This document shows positions 1-11,699 of a stretch of 64,000 bases of DNA, piece after piece; position 1 is the first letter of the stretch; every line of letters starts with the position of its first letter. The notes below the pieces were generated by a model, which worked only from the letters and a program-made list of their open reading frames with translations, was not told the DNA's origin and did not search any database. The stretch comes from Talinum fruticosum (Eukaryota > Streptophyta > Magnoliopsida > Caryophyllales > Talinaceae), in contig JAITYX010000046.1 of the NCBI GenBank assembly GCA_021018815.1, positions 2,074,001 through 2,138,000 of the forward strand, read 5' to 3'. Position numbers and translations under genes: made by a program.

Positions 1-3000
1 GTCTTCAACTACATTCACAGACTTCTTGGTGGCAACCCTCTGAGCTCCTTTCTTAGTAACTATCGCTTCAGGTGCATCAGTTTCCATGGCTGTCCACAAA
101 AGGTAATTAGTTAGAAATATAAAATGCCGCCCTTTATTTTTTCACTGACCTTGAAAATTCATGACCAAACATTTTCAGCAAGTATTGACTGCTAGTAAAC
201 AAGTACATACCAGCTGAATTATCAGGGAGGAATCCAGGTGGTAGTCAGCAAGCCGCTTTCTTAGATCAGGAAAGTCCTCTTCCTCCTCTTCAATGTCCAT
301 AACAGGATCCTTTCCCTGCAGAGGATTGAAAATTTGGCATATTAGCTTCTTATTAAGAAATTAAGCAAGGATTCAGATTATGGATTGATAAGAGCACTAA
401 CCTTCTTAGCAGGATCCTTCTTGGGACCTGCCTTTGCTTTTGGTTTTACTTGTTGTGGAGGATTGTCTAGTTAAACCGAAAAATGGAGAGAAAAATTAAT
501 AAGTATATAGAATTTGATCTGATTTGTGATGGAGTTTATGAAAATAATATATCAAGCCACCTGTTTCTGTTCCAGCAGCAACACTTGAGACAGAGGTCTC
601 ATTGACAGGTTTTACTTTAGTTGTATTCCTGTTATTCTTTCGTGCCGGTTTTGCTGGCTGCCTAGAAACTTTGTCCTTCGAACTTGCCTCTTTGGCCTCC
701 TCTTCTTCTTTCCTCTCCTTCTCCTGCATGAGCATAAGTGCATTAGAAAAGCAGACAGCAAGAACCAAGTGAACCAAAAAAAGAGTCCTAGTGCATACTT
801 CAAGAGCTTTCTCAAGAGCATCGAGATCTTTCCACCACAAAGACTTCTCAGTTTCCTTCTTCAACTCCTCGATTTGCATGAGGACTTTGTCCCTATTGTT
901 ACGAAGCTCCTCGACTTTCTCAATCGTCAAGCTTCCTATTGCCATCAAAAGAAGATAATCGTAGTCACTCAGCTGTGGTAAAACAGGTGCACTGTTCTCT
1001 GAATTATCGCCATGTTCCTCAGTTTCTTCAACGCTTTCACTGTCTTCATTCGCATCAGCAACAGAGGGATCAGCAGATTTAGTGTTCTTGGGAATCGGTG
1101 TGAAACCTTTCTCCCGCAATTCATTCACAAGCTCAGCTTTCTTCCTCTTGCACACCACAATTTCACCTTCAACAACTCCTAGGATGAACCTGACTTGATT
1201 ATCCAGCTTTAGCAGGTCCGCCTCGTATATCTCCAAGTATTTTTCCTGTCATGTTTTCAAATGTCAGTGGTCTTGAACAGCATAATATCCAACTTTTTTC
1301 AGCATGTTCTGAGTGAACACCCACCTTCCTTTTCATATAGTGTTGCAATCTTAAATGAAAGAACTTCTCAAGAACTGCAAAACAGATGTCACCAGAACAT
1401 GGTCAGCAGATCAATATAACACACGGAAGATCACTCATTAACCACACAGTATTCTCTTCCTGATAAACACAACAGACAGAAAACGAAATGCCCTCATACT
1501 CTGTTCAGGAGATTCATATCTGGTCATCTTGTTATCTTCATCAAAAAGGTGCATGTTGCTTGTGCTGAGAGTATTAGTAAGCTTAAATTTCTTCATCAAG
1601 CCTTCTTGCTTGGCTAGGTTGAAGTTCTTCTTGGATAATGTAACTTCAAAATGCGCAACATCATTGGTACTGTAGTCCTTCAGTTCCTGCAACAATAGAC
1701 CTCACATCAATATCAACAGTTACCAAAATAATTGTGTGCGTTTAGGTCGAAGGAATGCCCTTCACCTTAATGAATGGCTCCTTGGTTTTATCATTTGGTG
1801 CAAGAAGTGACAACAAAAACTCCTTATAATCTTGAGTCCATTTTCGAATTGGCAGCTCAGTGATCTTGAGTGTGACATCATTATTGCCACTGCCACTCCC
1901 TTCACCATCTTCCTCCTCACTGTTTCCACTGATTTCCTCAATAGTTCCAGTAACTGTATAAGTGACACCAGTTTCTTTGGTTGCTGATTTCTGGATAGTT
2001 CCCTTGAATTTGTTGTACCAAGGATCCATGGTCTCTAGAAGCTCATCATTCAACAACCGCCTAATGTTATCAATTATGTCTCTTGGGTTATAATTGGGAA
2101 TAAATGTGCTCCACCCTGTCCCAATTCCTTCAGATCCATTAACCAGAACCATTGGTATAACTGGCATGTACCTGAATATTACTTGGTACATTAGCTTAAT
2201 CCAACTAGTTGACTAATAAGATAACACCTCCACATACAAGCCAAGGGAGAACTCACCAAATAGGCTCAATAGAAAGACCATCTTCTTTCAAATAATTAAG
2301 GAGTACATCATCTTCCTTAGGGAACAGGAATCTTGTAATATCTGCTAGTTTTGTGTGTATATATCTGGGACTCGCAGCATCCTTTCCCCCTGTAGAGAGC
2401 AAAGAAATTAAACGTATAAAAGAGTCAAGGACGGCCAATAGTCCATATCTAGCCTATTTATTCTAGGAGATAGACAATATGCAGGTTGTTCCCTTGCAGG
2501 ACATACCAAGTTACGTGTACCAAACTGCCCATTTGGCATAAGAAGGTTGATGTTATTGGTGCCAACAAAATTCTGTGCCATGCCAACTATTGTCGTCTGT
2601 ATGCTCTGTTCACCATGATGATATGCTGATTTCTCTGACACATAACCACTGAACTGCGCTACTTTTATTTCATTTACTAAGTTTTTCTTGAAAGCAGAGA
2701 ACAAAACTTTTCTTTGGGTGGGCTTAAATCCATCAACCATGGAAGGAATAGATCTTTGAAGGTCTGCCCTGGAAAACAATTTCAGCTCCTTGTGGACAAA
2801 ATCACTATACTTGATTTTTTCCTCCTTATGATCCAGGAAATTGCCAGCCTGCATGGACAACAAGAGATGTTAGAAGCCTCTAAAAACATCACATCAAAAA
2901 TGCAACTTATGCTCAAACTCTAACCTGCTCCTCTCGAAGCCAATCCTTCCTTGCTTCGATCTTCTTTTACTGAAGGCCAGCTCAATGGCATCTCCATCTT

Positions 3001-6000
3001 TATCATCCGCCCAGACGAAAACCTTCCTGTGCCTTTGAAGATTACCAAAGTACTCCTTTGCTTCATTGGAATCACTTGTTCCCAACCCCTGTGGCATAAT
3101 CTTTCATTATTAGTAAGGAATTTCTCAATTACACCAACATTAAAATTTGCCTGCACCAATCAAACCTTATAGTATTTGATGGTCCAGTTCTTCACACTAC
3201 TACCCAAGCTTTTCATCCAATCCTCATATTCAGGCATGGTATAGAAGGATATCACCTCCTTATTCTTCCCTTTTCCTCGACTTGCCTGCACAACACAAGG
3301 AAAAGAAAAGTTCAATTTTCTATGTTTAGAACATTTCTCAGCCAAAGGAGCAAATCACAATCCATGCAGACCTTCACTATAGGTGTTATAAACTCAAGCA
3401 TAAAAGACGGATTTCTCAGCAATGATGGCCAGAAAGTGTGAATGAAGTTAATTATGAGCCCCTTAATATGCGAACCATCATGATCCTGCACAAGTGAAAT
3501 GACCAAATGTAGATGATGTCAACAACGAGAATAGCCTCAACTGTTTGCACCAAAAGTCTAATATTAATATTAATAAAGGTGGAGTTCAGAAAGAGCTTCA
3601 AACCTGATCTGCCATGATCATTAGATGACCATATCGCAATAATTTGACACTGCCATCCTTATCGTACCTTTCACCCTGCTTCAATCCTAAAATCTTTTTC
3701 AAATTGTTAATTTCTGCATTCTCTGTGATCTGCTTAGGGCTTGCTTCCCTTACATTCAGCAATTTGCCTCGCAAAGGAAACACACCGTAATAGTCACGAC
3801 CCACAACAGAGAGCCCAGCCATCTGTATGAATTAATCACACGTGTTGGAGTTAGAGACATTAGACTAGTAGTGCTCTTGACAAATTTTTAAGGAAGATAA
3901 GTGACTTACTGCAAGTGCTTTTGCTGAGTCTCCTTCTGTCAGAATCAAGGTGCACTGATGGGATTTGCTCCCTCCAGCTTCGTTTGCATCCTCTAGTTTT
4001 GGAACGTCGAGAATTCTTCTAGTCTTAGTCCCGTCAGTTTTCTTGAGATCTTTGGTTTGCTTATAATCTGCCCATGAAAGGAGGCTTTCCACCACACCAG
4101 ACCCGTCGACCACTAAAAGAAGTAATCATGGTGTAAACACAAGTTTAAGCATACGAAAAGGTGGATTACCTGAGAGACAAATAGAATACAGCAGCATACC
4201 TTTCTTCAGAAATTTGTCCGAAAGTTCACAAGTAGTCCCAAAACTGCTGGGGCGAGTTGTCAGAGTTTCCTTGGTTTGAGAATCAAAGGCTGGATTGTCA
4301 ATGAGAGCATTGACAAAAACCCACAGATAGTTCTTCACAATATGTGGCTTCAGGTTAGCATTCTTATTCTTCTTCTTTACAGCATCTATCACACACTTAG
4401 TGATCTGGCCTGTTATATAATCAACATGAGTCCCACCTTTCGTCGTATTTATACTGTTAACAAAGCTGACCTGTGAGACAAAAAACCTCCACGGGTAACT
4501 TAAATTTGTACTTGAGGAAACAACGACTTGAACTATAAGCTGAAAAACTCTCATAGTACCTGTTGAAATTGCCCATCACTTTGACTAACAGAAATCTGCC
4601 ACCTTGGATTAGAATCCTCCTTTGTGTTATTATCAATCCTGGTTAAAGCAAAGTCAGAAAATCCAGCAATGGAATCCCAACCTCAACCATGTAAAAAATA
4701 CAAAACAAGATGCTAATTAATATATACCTGGGTAATGGAGTTTCTCTGTTCTTGTTGGCAGAATTCAAGTAGAATTGGGCATACTCATGAAAGGACTTTA
4801 CCTCAATTTCCTTTCCATTTAACAACACTTTTACTTTCTTTCCCGGACTTGCAGCCAAGCATCCTGCCAAGTCGACAACCCTTTTCTTCATCAAAGCCAC
4901 CACATCATCTTCGAGATGGGTCATGTTGAACTTAGCTAAGTCAGGCTTGAAAGTTACTTTGGTCCAGTTCTCGCTCGTCTTACATTTGTGGGTTTGAGGA
5001 GTTCCCTTGTTAGTCATGTTGTTGGCGAAAACCTTTACATCACAAGCCACATCCGATATTGACATTCAGTCAGTACAAGAATCATATTATATTACATTAC
5101 ATTATAAGAAAAACATCATCATCAGCCTTTACACCAACATAAGGGGGAAAAATTGGAGCACCCCAAGATTAAACCCATAATCCAAAGTTGAATGCAGAAA
5201 AAGGAGATGTTCAAGTGGGTAAAGCAGTTTCACAATCAATCAATGAACAAGAAAATTGACTTTGAAAGAAACCCATCAATCTACATACATTTTTCCTTAC
5301 CATACATCATTTGCCGAACCAAATAAAGACCAGAATAACAGGATAATAATAATCAATCAGATTGAATCTGAACAAGATAGGACGCTTAAAACGGAGAGAG
5401 AAAGGACACCCACCTGTTTATACTTCAATTGGCGCTTGCCATCGGCGGTCTCAATGACAAACTCGGTCGAAAAAATATTGGTGAGTTTAGCACCATACCC
5501 ATTCCTCCCACCGGTGGTCTTCTTCTCATTATCGTTGTAATTACTACTCGTCAAAAGATGCCCAAAGATCAACTCTGGCACATAAACCCCTTCCTCCTTG
5601 TGCATCTCAATGGGAATTCCATCCCCAGTGTTGTAAACGCTGATTAGGTTTTGCTCTTGATCGATGACTACCTCAACTCGGTCCATTTTGGGGTCCCTTT
5701 GCTTGTTATCGGCGGCATTAACCAGGATTTCGTCGAAGATCTTGTAGAGACCAGGGACGTAGCTCACATTTTTATACACCATTTGCTCGTTGGTGTCGTA
5801 GACCCAGAGGTTCTGGTCGTGTTTCTCGACTGACCCGATGTAGGTGTCGGGTCGGAGTAAGATGTGCTCCAACTGGGTCTTCTTCTGGTACATCTCTTCG
5901 ATTGTTTTCCCTTGTTTTATGGATTCCGCCATTGTCGAACTGAAATCCGGAATGTTGATGCTGGTGCTGCTCTGCAAGGGAGTTTCTTGGCCGGAGCCAT
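1..6000 (-). CDS. TOP2: DNA topoisomerase II (plant TOP2), 3' end outside window
   Basis: Type IIA topoisomerase, an ATP-dependent nuclear enzyme that passes one DNA duplex through another. Exons on the minus strand, 5' to 3': 6000-5414, 5032-4728, 4638-4560, 4470-4200, 4112-3910, 3822-3604, 3485-3372, 3285-3166, 3088-2925, 2848-2507, 2389-2257, 2171-1766, 1686-1500, 1374-1325, 1245-799, 723-561, 466-402, 315-211, 89 to beyond 1. All introns are GT-AG. Visible motifs: ATPase NAADNKQRDP and TGGRNGYGAKLTN (exon 1), TOPRIM EGDSAKALA (exon 5) and DQDHDGSHIKG (exons 6-7), the catalytic-tyrosine segment ASPRYIHTKL (exon 11), and an acidic/basic C-terminal tail. The start chosen is ATG 6000, reading MAPAKKLP; the first ATG in the frame of the body is 5932 (MAESIKQGK). 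Single missing bases are inferred at 5978-5980, 2965-2968, 2386-2390 and 225-227, all in homopolymers. The family assignment is certain. Whether the locus is intact is not settled by this sequence. Confidence 0.95.
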
Positions 6001-6135
6001 GGCTAGGGAGAGAGAGAGAGAGACCGAGAGGAATACACACAGATCGTGTCTAGGGGAGGGAGAGAGAGGGGGCAGAGAGATTCTGAGAGTTGAGAGGAGG
6101 AGGAAGAGAAGAGGGAAGAGAGGGTTTAAAGAGAG
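6001..6135 (-). promoter_or_regulatory. Purine-rich (GA)n 5' leader of TOP2
   Basis: The stretch just upstream of the TOP2 start is strongly purine-rich on the plus strand, with a GAGAGAGAGAGAGA tract near 6007-6022 and several GA/GGA runs to about 6130. On the coding strand it reads as a CT-rich 5' untranslated leader, a common plant arrangement. RABD1 has a similar leader. The transcription start cannot be placed from sequence. Confidence 0.5.
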
Positions 6136-6471
6136 TGTCTCTTGGGAAGGATTTGAAAATTTGAAATTTGAATTTCAGAAACAAATCTCTCAAACCAATG
6201 CAATTCGCTTTTTTCTGATTATTATTTATTAAAAAATGTGTCTCTGTCTATATGAAACCTTGTCGTTTTGGGGATATGAAAGTAGTTTTTCAGAAAAAAA
6301 TGACTGCTGATTATATGAAACCGGTGAAGCTTGAATAGTGCTTGATACTGTGTATTTGTTTTTTAAGATCAGGCGTGACACTGATGTTTAATTTATTGAT
6401 AAAATATTCATTAATACCTAACAAGCAGCGATAGATACTGAATGTATGTGTAGTGGTATATAATTTAATTT

Positions 6472-7717
6472 GGGAGATTTACAGTTGAATCATTTTCTAA
6501 ATTTATAATTATAGTTTAATCATTGACAAAAATTAAAAGGACAACTTTACCCTCTCTTTATCTCAGTCAGCTCATTTCTCTTTCCTCTGTCAGCCCCTCT
6601 CTCTCTCTCTCTCTATCTCTCCTAGCTTCCCTCTCTCACATATATATCTCTAAAATATTTTTAAAATAAAAAATAAAAAATTATCTTATTTCTTAAATAT
6701 CTTATTTTTTAAAAAAATTATACTTTTTTCTTTAGATGATAAATTATTTATTTGTATTATTAGATAATTTTTTCAAAAAATTTAATAAAAAATAATTTTA
6801 CATTTTAAATTTTACACTTCTTATTCATTTCCCTTTATTTAATATCATTATACATTTCTCTTATAATAAATAAATTAACTTATTTTTGTACAAAAAAATC
6901 CATTTATTTTTATGATCTAATTTTAAGTAAAATTTTAATTCATTATTATAAAATTTAAAATTTTTAGTTTTAGTTTTTCTTATTTTAATTAAAATTATTT
7001 TGATTAAAAAAATATAAAAATATTTTGTTTAAATCCTAAACTTTAATTACTCAATCTGAAATATTAAATTAATAAAATTAAGCACAAACTGTCATCTTGA
7101 ATAACATAGAAATTCATCTCGAGATAATATCATGGTTAACTGTGGATGACTCGCTTATATTTAAATTTATTAGTTTAATATTTTAATTTGAGTAATTAAG
7201 GGTTATGATTTAACAAAATTTTCATATTTTTCAGTCAAAATAATTTTAATTAAAATAAGAATAAATTTTAAATTTTAAATTTTATTTAAAATTAGATTAA
7301 AAAATAAATATATTATGTTTTGTGTAAAAAATAAGTTAATTTATTTATAATAAGAGAAATGCATAATAATACTAATAAAAATTTAATAATAAAAATAAAT
7401 TTTAAAATATAATATATAAAATAATTTTTCATTAAAAACTTTTTTAAAAAATATCTACAATAAAAATAATTAATTTTATGTTTATAATGATATGCAAGAG
7501 AAGTGAGGGGAGGAGAGAGAGCAAAGAGAGGAAGAGAGACAGAGGAAGGGGAAGAGAGAGAATAAGAGAGGCCGACAAATATAGAGAGAGTGAGGTTGAC
7601 CGAGAGTGAAATAAGAGAGATAAAGGAAGGATATAATTCTTTTCAATGATTTCAATGTAAAAGTTAATACTAAAAATGTAATTATAAATTGAACAATAAC
7701 ATAACTGTAAATTCCCC
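6472..7717. mobile_element. Long-arm foldback element, Mutator-like (9-bp target duplication)
   Basis: The two ends are inverted copies: the left begins GGGAGATTTACAGTT and the right, reverse-complemented, begins GGGGAATTTACAGTT. The inversion continues inward through almost the whole element. The 6850-6895 segment pairs with 7318-7365, the CT-rich 6595-6645 pairs with the GA-rich 7495-7600, and 7020-7085 pairs with 7165-7230, leaving a loop of roughly 80 bp. The perfect direct repeat ATTTAATTT flanks it (6463-6471 and 7718-7726). A 9-bp duplication with very long inverted arms is typical of Mutator-like non-autonomous elements. No transposase is present. It lies about 470 bp upstream of the TOP2 start, so it may sit in the promoter region. 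Confidence 0.8.
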
Positions 7718-7726
7718 ATTTAATTT

Positions 7727-8053
7727 TAAGAACTTCCATAAAGACAAAGAGTGTATGCCTCATTTATGACGTGATGGGCCATGTGAGATTTCACTTGTAC
7801 AGTGCACAAAACTGTGAAGGGCGCGAGTGAGGGCCTCGTGAAAAATGGTCGCCTCCTCCACTGTTTGGGTCACATGCACTATTGTTATTAGTTCCTTTTT
7901 TCGTTTCAAAAAATAAAGTTATGTATTAAATTGTGGATCCAAGACAATATTTTATTTGGTGAGTCTTACATTGTGAAAGTAAAGATTCGGGAGGGGAAAG
8001 AAAAGACTCTTGAATGATGTGTCACTCGCATGCCGCAAATTCTTATATGCACC
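7727..8053. other. Intergenic, nothing recognised
   Basis: Non-coding, mixed composition. No supported gene, RNA or repeat was found here. Confidence 0.5.
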
Positions 8054-10118
8054 TGGGAGCTCATACTCCCAAATGCCACATTATTTAAAAATTGCCAACA
8101 TATTTTTTTAAGATAAATAAAAAAATTAGAATGTCCTATTATAACCGATTTGTCCTACTGTAATTGATCCAAATTTTTATTTTCAGCACATTATTCTTTT
8201 AAGATAAATAAAAAAAATCAGAATATCCTATTATAATTAATTTATCCTATCCGATTTTTTATTAATTTTTTTATCACGTGATAAATTTGAGTTTATATTT
8301 TTAAAAAATATCAGTTTTTTCTTGTCATTTTTGTCGAAGTCACCAATAATCATCATGTGAATGTTTTACTTCAATTGTTCATAAATCACGTTAACTTATT
8401 CATTATGTCATACATATTTGTAAATGAGTTATGTGATAATTATTCACCGGTAATTGTTATCCAATTAATATGAAACTATTTATCCTAAATTAATCAAATA
8501 TATATATATATATATATATATATTTCAATTAACAATTCATTTGCTTCGAATGAAAAAATATTTATATTTCATTTAGCAAGTTGACTTTTTACAATGAACA
8601 AAATATATCATCACAGTGAACAAATAAGCATATGTATATGAACACATTGTATACTACTAATGAACAAATCGTCAATGTAAAATTATTTACCCCGAATTAA
8701 TCAAATATTAATATTTTCAAGTGAACAATTCATTTACTCGAATGAACAAATATATATATATATATTTCATTGAGCAAATCGACCTTTACAATGAACAAAA
8801 TATATCATCACAAGTGAACAAAATAAGCATATGTACATGAATAAATTGTAGGCTATTGATGAACAATTATCAATAAATAAACACTATCTCAAGTGAAATG
8901 CATTCATTTCTTTGGTTGGTCTTTCTCATAAAGTTTCTTCCATTTTCGAATGATGGATTGCTTTTTTCACAACAATTTTTGCTTTTCATCATAATCTTCC
9001 TCAATTGAACATGTTTCCTTGTTGGTGATTTCAATTTGAGTAAGCTCACGATCCGTGTTTGAGATTCCTCGTCTACTTCAACCGAAAGATTTAGTTATTA
9101 TTGTCATGAATAATTAACTACTATATTCATGAACAAAAAAGTACAAAATAATCAACAAACAATTTTCTTACAATGAACAACTTAACATAAGAAAATGAAC
9201 AATTAAAATTACATGGTTGAACATTCGAACATAGGAAAAATGAACAGATATTTTAGAACCGAATCTTGATGAACAAAATACTTTAAAATAATGAACAAAA
9301 AATATCTATGGATGAACAAAATAACATAAGACAGTGAACAATCAAAATTTTATGGTTGAACATTTTAACCTAGGAGAATTAACTAAATATTACAACTCAA
9401 ATTTTGATAAACAAAATACTATAAAATAATGAATAAAGAGTATTAGTGGATGGATAATACAACTATTGTTGTTGAAAAAATTATTTATGTATGTATGAAC
9501 CTTTACCCCACACCTCATACTAGCACACAAGTCAAATATTATGGAAAATAATTGAATTGATGAAAAACACCATACAATGTAGATATCATCAAAATAAACC
9601 CATTTTGTGCATGTAAATTAACTAAAGTTGAAGTATATTTCACCTCAAAAGAGATTACACCTTTTCTTTTCCTGATGTAGCATATTGTTTGCTCTTTGCT
9701 TCATTTGTCATTCGCTAATTACCATTAAATTTTGAAAGAGGATTGACGGTTTTCACTAAATATTGAGTGAAGATTGACGGTTTTCGCTGAAAAAGATGAA
9801 AGAAATGCACATCTCAATGACGAGAACGAGAGATAAGAGTCTACCGGTCGGAATTCGAGGCAGCCGTTGAGGAAAATCGCGAGGATAAGCGATATGAAAG
9901 GGAGGTTAACGAGGACGAGCCGGTGTAGAGAGAAAATCGCAGGGAGTTAAAGAGATTGAAGTGAGAGAGAGACATGGGGAACTAATTTTGAGTATAAAGT
10001 GAGAAGGAAATCCTAATGATAATTAAATTAAGTAGTTAATCATAAAAAGGACTATAATAATAAAAAAAATTACATGTAATATCTTTTTTCCACATTAGTG
10101 TGGGAGTATATACTTCCA
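8054..10118. repeat. TGAACAA-rich block bounded by palindromic ends, possible non-autonomous transposon
   Basis: The block is bounded by TGGGAGCTCATACTCCCA (8054-8071) and TGGGAGTATATACTTCCA (10101-10118). Each is an imperfect palindrome, and together they form short inverted ends. Between about 8580 and 9370 some 18-20 copies of TGAACA(A/T), mostly ATGAACAAA or GTGAACAAA, recur in one orientation at irregular spacing. Nearer the left end, two ~85-bp direct copies (about 8091-8170 and 8180-8260) share AAGATAAATAAAAAAA and a TCCTATTATA core. No transposase-like ORF is visible. Element identity is inferred; no target duplication could be established. Confidence 0.45.
8480..8885. repeat. Tandem duplication of ~190 bp
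   Basis: Two consecutive copies (about 8480-8690 and 8690-8880) share the order: Leu-rich AT start, (AT)n tract, 'caattcatttgc/actcgaatgaa', then 'acaatgaacaaaatatatc' and 'agcatatgtayatgaa'. Similarity is high but not perfect. The (AT)n tract is 8501-8522 in the first copy and 8752-8764 in the second. Confidence 0.7.
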
Positions 10119-10720
10119 CCTCCAACATTATCATATTGATTGTATACCCCCTATCGGATGAGCCTAAAATCAGCCTTTTGTATCGGATGCTCTAAAAAAT
10201 AAATTTAAAGGTGATGGGCAATTGAATTTCCATTCTTTTTATCAAAACACCACTCATGAGATATGGACTTACTACTAGTAAATATTTGATCCATCCCAAA
10301 TTGAATTCCCCTTTAATTTTGACTTTTTAGGAATGCTTACTAATTAATGTCTTTTATGATTAAAATACCAACAATGTTCTTTGGTATTTGAATTTAAAAT
10401 GATCATTAAAAAATTTTCCACCTTCCCATAATTGTTTTTAAATTAAAATAAGGGTAGTTTGGAAATATTGATAAAATTCAAGCTTTTAGTTTTAGAAAGT
10501 GGACATGATTTGGAATATTTCAAAAAGGAATTGAGGATATTGTTTTCAAATTGAGAGAATAATAACTCATTAAGCATTAAATCAAACTCATTAAGTGTCT
10601 GTTCATTTTAGCATTTATAAAATTGGTTATAATGGGTAACTCGCTCATGACAGACTTTTCACCACCTTTCACTACTCCCGCTATAACAGACTTGTTATAA
10701 CCGCTAATTGTAATCTCATA
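10119..10720. other. AT-rich intergenic, nothing recognised
   Basis: No gene or clear repeat family. Only AT-rich sequence with no sustained coding character. Confidence 0.5.
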
Positions 10721-10792
10721 TTATTGTTGTTGTTGTTATTGTTGTTGTTGTTGTTGTTGTTGTTGTTCTTATTATTATTATTAGTGCAATAT

Positions 10793-10837
<45 letters not shown>
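10721..10837. repeat. Compound trinucleotide microsatellite (TTG)n-(TTA)n-(TAG)n
   Basis: A run of TTG units, then a short TTA/ATT stretch, then about 14 TAG units. The flanking 24-bp sequence beginning GCAATATGTACATCATATAA occurs twice immediately to the right (about 10837 and 10873). Confidence 0.9.
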
Positions 10838-10879
10838 CAATATGTACATCATATAATTCACCATTAAACAAGCAATATG

Positions 10880-11400
10880 TACATCATATAATTCAGTCCA
10901 AAATCGGACCGGATCGAAGACCAACTTGGACTAGACCGAACCCAACCGATCATATTTGGTCTGGTGCATTTCTTATTTGGTCCTCGGTCCGGTCATGTCC
11001 AGTCTACCATGTCTTCGATCCAGATCGAGGAGCGAAAAAGTTACTAAAAATCCAAGTTCCATCGTGTAGCACAGCTTGTATATATAACTAATTAGGATTT
11101 CTAGTTGAAAACATATTCTAATTCTCTTCCGTCTTAAATTTGTCCGATTTAATACTTAATTCTCTTTTCAAAGTTTCATGATTGTTGGAGTTGACCCATA
11201 TCTAGTTATGTGATAATCGTTATTTGGTCCACTTCGGTTCGATCCGAGTTCGATTAAGGTTATTTCGTTCGGTCTTGATCCAAACCGAAAGTTATTCGAT
11301 TTTCGAGTCCTCGGTCCACTAATCTCTCTTATTCGATTTTCGGTCCAAACCAGTCCAGTCTTATTCAGTCTATGTTTGGACCAATGAACACCTCTATATA
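10880..11400. repeat. Low-complexity GGTCCGGTC/CCGAACC motif region
   Basis: Dense, degenerate repeats of GGTCC, CGGTC, ACCGAA and CCGAT in both orientations, at 10895-11030 and again at 11225-11390, joined by AT-rich sequence. Motifs of this type are common in decayed plant transposons. I cannot name the family and see no coding sequence. Confidence 0.4.
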
Positions 11401-11699
11401 CATCAAAGTCTCCTTTAAACAACTTAAAGAAGTGTATGTTTTACTTTACCATCTTTCAACCCATGCTCTAAATATTTTCTTCCTACTATACAAATGGATT
11501 CTCAACCCTCTTCTTACTTGCTTGGTAATATGATCAAAAGAAGTTACTTTGCCTTAAAACATCATTGCATTTCTCTCTTTCTAAACATAGTAGGTGGTTA
11601 CAACTACTATTGGTGCAAGCATTGCTATTTTGGCTTGAGGTATTTTGGTGCCAGTAAGGTATCTATTTCATTCTACTCTCCAATCTTATCTTCATATTG

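Noticed and set aside
2507..2513. Alternative TOP2 exon 10 donor C|GTAACT
   Set aside because: It keeps the frame but gives FGTRGKD, three residues short of the conserved spacing, so a missing G in exon 11 is preferred; kept as an alternative in the findings.
5933..6040. Extended TOP2 N-terminus reading upstream from 6040 (CIPLGLSLSLPSHG...)
   Set aside because: The codon at 6040 is GTG, not ATG, and the residues come from the (GA)n leader. No plant TOP2 has this sequence.
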